Positions 60,993-64,000 of a stretch of DNA of 64,000 bases are shown one piece after another; the stretch's first letter is position 1, and every line of letters begins with the position of its first letter. The stretch is from contig NZ_MKQR01000013.1 of the NCBI RefSeq assembly GCF_001940455.1, forward strand, positions 142,101 to 206,100, written 5' to 3'. The notes under the pieces were generated by a model. It saw only the letters and a list, made by a program, of their open reading frames with translations, made no database searches and was not told where the DNA came from. Origin of the DNA: Actinokineospora bangkokensis. Lineage in GTDB: Bacteria; Actinomycetota; Actinomycetes; Mycobacteriales; Pseudonocardiaceae. The position numbers and the translations under genes were made by a program.

Positions 60993-61865
60993 ATGCGCAC
61001 CAGGCCCACGCTGAGCTACACCCCCAGCGGGCCACCGCTACCCCGCACCCGGAGCCTCGACGAGGTCGTCGACGTCGTGGGGCGCGGGCGGGTGCTGGTG
61101 CTCAGCGGCGCGGGCCTGTCCACCGAGTCGGGCATCCCCGACTACCGCAGCGCCGACGGCAGCCTGCGCAAGCACACCCCGATGACCTACGGCGAGTTCA
61201 CCGGCAGCGCCGAGGCCCGCCAGCGCTACTGGGCGCGCAGCCACGTCGGGTGGCGCACCATCGCCCGCGCCGACCCGAACCGGGGCCACCACGCCGTCGC
61301 CGAGCTGCACGCCCGCGGCTACCTCGCCGGGGTGATCACGCAGAACGTCGACGGCCTGCACCAGGCCGCGGGCACGCCCGCCGTGGTCGAGCTGCACGGC
61401 GGCCTCGACCGGGTCGTGTGCCTGGACTGCGGCGAGGTCAGCTCGCGGGGCGCGCTGGACCGCCGCCTGGGCGCGGCCAACCCCGGCTTCGCCGTCAGCA
61501 CCGACGAGGTCAACCCCGACGGCGACGTGTTCCTGCCCGAGGACACCGTGGCCCGGTTCCGGCCCGTCGACTGCGCGGGCTGCGCGGGGGTGCTCAAGCC
61601 GGACGTGGTGTTCTTCGGCGAGAACGTGCCCCGCCCCCGGGTGGAGCTGTGCAACGCCCTGGTCGACTCCGCCGACGCGCTGCTGGTGCTGGGCTCGTCC
61701 CTCACCGTCATGTCGGGGCTGCGGTTCGTCCGCCGCGCCGCCGAGGCGGGCATCCCGGTGGTGATCGTCAACCGGGGCGAGACCCGCGGCGACCCCCTGG
61801 CCACCCACCGGGTCGACCTGCCGCTGGGGCAGGCGCTCACCGACCTCACCCGCCGCCTGCCCTGA
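60993..61865 (+). CDS. Sir2-family NAD-dependent protein deacylase
   Basis: This 290-residue sirtuin has NAD-binding GAGLSTESGIPDYRS (residues 39-53), TQNVDGLH (116-123) and the catalytic His135 in ELHGG. Zinc is held by Cys143, Cys146, Cys194 and Cys197 (CLDC and CAGC). FFGENVP and GSSLTVMSG complete the site. Sirtuins remove acetyl or longer acyl groups from lysine and consume NAD. The GNAT acetyltransferase gene 75 bases downstream could act in the opposite sense, though its substrate is unknown. Confidence 0.95.
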   Translation: MRTRPTLSYTPSGPPLPRTRSLDEVVDVVGRGRVLVLSGAGLSTESGIPDYRSADGSLRKHTPMTYGEFTGSAEARQRYWARSHVGWRTIARADPNRGHHAVAELHARGYLAGVITQNVDGLHQAAGTPAVVELHGGLDRVVCLDCGEVSSRGALDRRLGAANPGFAVSTDEVNPDGDVFLPEDTVARFRPVDCAGCAGVLKPDVVFFGENVPRPRVELCNALVDSADALLVLGSSLTVMSGLRFVRRAAEAGIPVVIVNRGETRGDPLATHRVDLPLGQALTDLTRRLP

Positions 61866-61939
61866 CCGACCCCCGTCCCACGAGGTGGGCTGGTGCGCCG
61901 CGCGGAACAGCGGGCGCCGCGCGCGGGTTGGAGCCGGGT

Positions 61940-62641
61940 GTGGACTCCGACTCGATCCTCGACGACCCGATCCTGGACAACGCCGCCTGGGCGTCGCTGA
62001 CCGGACCGCACGCGCACCTGGCCGAGCGCCGCGGCAGCGTGGTCCGCTACCCGGTGGACATGTCCCCGTTCGCGGGCGTGGCACCGGGCACCACCACCTT
62101 CGACGACGTGGCGGCGCTGTTCGGGCCGGGCGCCGAGGCGCACCTGCCCGCCCTGGTGGCCCGACCGGCGTGGGACATCACCTTCCACGTCCCCGGCGTG
62201 CAGCTGGTCGACGACGGCGTGGCGGGGGCGATCGACGCCGAGGCGGTCGTGCTGGGCACCGGGGACGTCGCGGAGATGACGGCGCTGGTGGAGCGGACCA
62301 AGCCCGGCCCGTTCCTGCCGCGCACCGTCGAGATGGGCACCTACGTCGGCATCCGCCGGGAGGGCAGGCTGGTGGCCATGGCCGGGGAGCGCCTGCACCC
62401 GCCGGGGTGGACCGAGATCAGCGCGGTGTGCACCGACGCCGGGTTCCGCGGTCAAGGCCTGGCGACCCGCCTCATCCGGCACGTCGTGGCGGGCATCCGC
62501 GCCCGGGGCGAGCGCCCGATGCTGCACACCGGGGCGGAGAACGTGAACGCCATCCGGCTCTACGAGCAGTTGGGCTTCCGCCTGCGCAGGCAGGTCGACT
62601 TCACCTCCTACCGCGTCCCGGCGCTCACCCCAGCGCCCTGA
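61940..62641 (+). CDS. GNAT-family N-acetyltransferase
   Basis: This 233-residue acetyltransferase has acetyl-CoA binding motif A, CTDAGFRGQGLATRLIRHV (V/I-x-x-x-x-RGxGxA form), at about residues 165-185, and the NVNAIRLYEQLGF motif B near the end. The N-terminal half is a diverged GNAT-like or regulatory part. The GTG start at 61940 has GGAG six bases upstream. It sits behind the sirtuin gene. Confidence 0.9.
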   Translation: MDSDSILDDPILDNAAWASLTGPHAHLAERRGSVVRYPVDMSPFAGVAPGTTTFDDVAALFGPGAEAHLPALVARPAWDITFHVPGVQLVDDGVAGAIDAEAVVLGTGDVAEMTALVERTKPGPFLPRTVEMGTYVGIRREGRLVAMAGERLHPPGWTEISAVCTDAGFRGQGLATRLIRHVVAGIRARGERPMLHTGAENVNAIRLYEQLGFRLRRQVDFTSYRVPALTPAP

Positions 62642-62687
62642 CGGTCAGCGGTAACGCCGACCTCCCCGGCGTCGACTCCCCGGGCAA

Positions 62688-62707
62688 GCGCGCCGCTCGG
62701 CGCGCGA
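62688..62707. repeat. Leader hairpin copy 1, upstream of the first small membrane protein
   Basis: GCGCGCCG-CT-CGGCGCGC (then GA) forms an eight-base-pair stem. The identical 20 bases recur at 63248-63267 ahead of the paralogous gene, 23 and 26 bases before the respective ATGs. The shared GTAACG word 35-40 bases further upstream is also kept in both. Confidence 0.7.
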
Positions 62708-62730
62708 GCGCTCGTGGAGAGGTACTGGGG

Positions 62731-63135
62731 ATGACGACGAACGACGCCAACGAGACGACGTGGCACCTGGCGCAGCGGCCGTCGGAGGTCAAGAACGCCG
62801 CGATCATCATGTGGGTCCAGGTCGGGATCAGCACGCTGGGCCTGCTGATCCTCGTCGGGATCGTCAACGGCGTTGCCGTCGACCTCAGCGCGCTGGCCGT
62901 GCCGCTGCTGATCGGCGCCGCGGGCATCGCGGTCCTCGCCGTGGCCGCGGCGAACCTGCCCCAGGCCCGCAAGTGGGCCTGGGTCCTGGCCCTGGTCGGG
63001 GAAGGCCTGGTCATCCTCGACCGCCTGATCGGCCTGGTCGACGGGACGGTCAACCTGTTCTACATCGTCGGGATCGTGCTGCCGGTCATCGTGATCGTGC
63101 AGCTCGTGAAGACCCGCGCCTGGTTCACCCGCTGA
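62731..63135 (+). CDS. Small membrane protein, paralogue 1 of a tandem pair
   Basis: This 134-residue protein has four predicted membrane helices (around IIMWVQVGISTLGLLILVGI, LAVPLLIGAAGIAVLAVAA, WAWVLALVGEGLVILDRLIG and LFYIVGIVLPVIVIVQLV) and ends KTRAWFTR. No known family comes to mind; the shape resembles small actinobacterial membrane proteins beside inner-membrane regulators. GGAGAGG lies upstream of the ATG. The next gene is a paralogue with a similar start (MTTxxA) and an almost identical end (RTRDWFTR). Confidence 0.8.
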   Translation: MTTNDANETTWHLAQRPSEVKNAAIIMWVQVGISTLGLLILVGIVNGVAVDLSALAVPLLIGAAGIAVLAVAAANLPQARKWAWVLALVGEGLVILDRLIGLVDGTVNLFYIVGIVLPVIVIVQLVKTRAWFTR

Positions 63136-63150
63136 CCCAGCTCGGCACCG

Positions 63151-63186
63151 GACGTCCCCCCATGCCCGCGGGCGTGGGGGGACGTC
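63151..63186 (+). terminator. Long hairpin after paralogue 1
   Basis: An 18-bp stem (arm GACGTCCCCCCATGCCCG, one G-U pair) with almost no loop is followed by TGCTTTCCT. It separates the two paralogous genes, so each has its own transcription unit. Confidence 0.75.
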
Positions 63187-63247
63187 TGCTTTCCTCCTCA
63201 GCCGTCCGGGGTAACGACGGGGTCCCGCGGGCCGACGCCTTGGGCGA

Positions 63248-63267
63248 GCGCGCCGCTCGGCGCGCGA
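63248..63267. repeat. Leader hairpin copy 2, upstream of the second small membrane protein
   Basis: Identical 20-base sequence to 62688-62707 (eight-base-pair stem with a CT centre). The conservation of a non-coding leader between duplicated genes whose proteins have diverged to roughly half identity suggests selection. Confidence 0.7.
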
Positions 63268-63293
63268 TCTGACCTGCTGAGGGGTTCCTGGGG

Positions 63294-63695
63294 ATGACGA
63301 CGAAGGGCGCGCGGGACGCGGACTGGCACACGATCCGGCGGCTGGAGGTGCGCAACGCCGCCATCATCATGTGGTTCCAGGTCGCGGTGTCCACGGCGAG
63401 CGTGCTGATCTCGGTGGGGGTGCTGGGCAGCGGGCCCGTGGACCTCAGCGGCGAGGTGCTGCCGCTGCTGGTCTACGCGCTGACGCTCGGCGGCACGGCC
63501 GTCGCCGCGGTGTTCTTGCTGAAGGCGCGGAAGTGGGCGTGGGTCCTGGCCCTGGTGATCGAGGGGCTGCTGGTCGTCGACCGCGTCGTGCAGGTCGCGG
63601 CGGGAACGGCGAACCTGGTGTACGTGGTGACGCTGCTGCTGCCGATCGTGGTGATCGCGCAGCTGGTGCGGACCCGCGACTGGTTCACCCGCTGA
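63294..63695 (+). CDS. Small membrane protein, paralogue 2 of a tandem pair
   Basis: This 133-residue protein has the same four-helix plan as its neighbour: NAAIIMWFQVAVSTASVLIS, then LLVYALTLGGTAVAAVFLL, then KWAWVLALVIEGLLVVDRVV, and a final RTRDWFTR. The first helix motif NAAIIMW and KWAWVLAL are shared exactly with paralogue 1. The function is unknown. It is followed by a hairpin and then the convergent 5S rRNA gene. Confidence 0.8.
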   Translation: MTTKGARDADWHTIRRLEVRNAAIIMWFQVAVSTASVLISVGVLGSGPVDLSGEVLPLLVYALTLGGTAVAAVFLLKARKWAWVLALVIEGLLVVDRVVQVAAGTANLVYVVTLLLPIVVIAQLVRTRDWFTR

Positions 63696-63701
63696 CGCGC
63701 C

Positions 63702-63730
63702 GCGTCCCGGGCCCCACCGGCCCGGGACGC
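63702..63730 (+). terminator. Hairpin after paralogue 2
   Basis: GCGTCCCGGGCC pairs with GGCCCGGGACGC across a five-base loop, seven bases after the stop codon. There is no U-run. Confidence 0.65.
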
Positions 63731-63784
63731 ACTGGCCGTGAACCGCCACCGGCCCTGGTCTCACAGCGGTGTGGACGCAGAAAT

Positions 63785-63820
63785 ACCCCTGGCCCCTCGC
63801 GTGTGCGAGGGGCCAGGGGT
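63785..63820 (-). terminator. Terminator of the ribosomal RNA operon
   Basis: A perfect 16-bp stem (63785-63800 with 63805-63820) with a four-base loop is followed on the minus strand by ATTTCTGC. It lies ten bases past the 5S rRNA 3' end. Confidence 0.85.
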
Positions 63821-63829
63821 GAAAGAAGT

Positions 63830-63946
63830 CCGGCGGCGTCCTACTCTCCCACACCGTCTCCAGTGCAGTACCATCGGCGCTGGCAGGCTTAGCTTCCGGG
63901 TTCGGAATGGGACCGGGCGTTTCCCCACCGCTATGACCGCCGTAAC
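63830..63946 (-). rRNA. rrf: 5S ribosomal RNA
   Basis: On the minus strand the sequence starts GTTACGGCGGTCATAGCGG and contains CGCCCGGTCCCATTCCGAAC and CTAAGCC, all universal 5S landmarks; the 3' end CGCCGCCGG pairs with the 5' GGCGG. The ends are placed by this pairing and the usual length of about 117 bases, so they may be off by one or two. Bases 63947-64000 upstream look like the 23S-5S spacer; the 23S gene itself is not visible in the window. Confidence 0.95.
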
Positions 63947-64000
63947 ACTATGAAACTATCCAACACTTCCCCTGTCGACCCCGGTCGGCCCCTGAACGGG

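Noticed and set aside
1..64000. CRISPR array or tRNA genes
   Set aside because: No regularly spaced repeats of CRISPR type and no recognisable cloverleaf landmarks were seen on either strand.

Overview
The window is very GC-rich (third codon positions almost all G or C), densely coded, uses many GTG starts, and has families typical of filamentous actinomycetes: an ShbA-like sigma factor, a protein ending in a DUF5753-like domain, STAND regulators, and a DesA3-type desaturase with its reductase. I infer a member of the Pseudonocardiales (Saccharothrix, Actinosynnema or Actinokineospora type), but no marker here fixes the genus. The right edge is the end of a ribosomal RNA operon: a 5S rRNA gene on the minus strand with its terminator.

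Layout. 1-4.8 kb (minus): a complete branched-chain amino acid or carboxylate ABC importer operon (livG-livF-livH-livM and a lipoprotein receptor), followed by the start of a TetR repressor. A sigma70-type promoter with a perfect palindrome at its start point lies upstream. 5.0-8.4 kb: an XRE regulator, an HTH-less DUF5753-like protein, an IS256 transposase scar, a HAD-like protein and a beheaded MOSC protein; this looks like an old insertion and deletion site. 8.4-13.9 kb: a CitA/CitB-type two-component system divergent from a tctCBA tricarboxylate transporter, closed by a strong terminator.

14.0-26.2 kb (minus): a five-gene operon of unknown function encoding, in transcription order, a DUF4132 protein, a 1618-residue protein, a MoxR-type AAA ATPase, a fused DUF5682-VWA protein and a SWIM zinc-finger protein. 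It corresponds, from memory, to the scattered yehI/L/M/P/Q genes of Escherichia coli and is the best candidate for an undescribed system. 26.5-29.4 kb: LysR/SDR and AraC/VOC regulator-enzyme pairs. 29.4-34.6 kb: two divergent helicases, RecD2-like and Ski2/Hel308-like. 34.6-37.8 kb: an ArsR-SRPBCC regulator, an aldo-keto reductase divergent from a TetR regulator across twin palindromes, and thiol peroxidase. 37.9-41.7 kb: a frameshifted PKD-domain pseudogene, a transglutaminase-like protein, a small monooxygenase-like protein, a TetR regulator and an FAD monooxygenase.

41.8-46.7 kb (minus): two adjacent STAND ATPases, HTH-NB-ARC-TPR and TIR-NB-ARC-TPR, candidates for signalling or defence. 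46.9-51.3 kb: HxlR/MFS, then a ferredoxin reductase and fatty acid desaturase pair. 51.4-60.9 kb: an ShbA-like sigma factor, a flavin monooxygenase divergent from an alpha/beta hydrolase, a VOC protein, an XRE/SDR pair, two luciferase-like oxidoreductases and a repetitive beta-helix-like protein. 61.0-63.9 kb: a sirtuin, a GNAT acetyltransferase, two tandem paralogous small membrane proteins sharing a leader hairpin, and the 5S rRNA gene.
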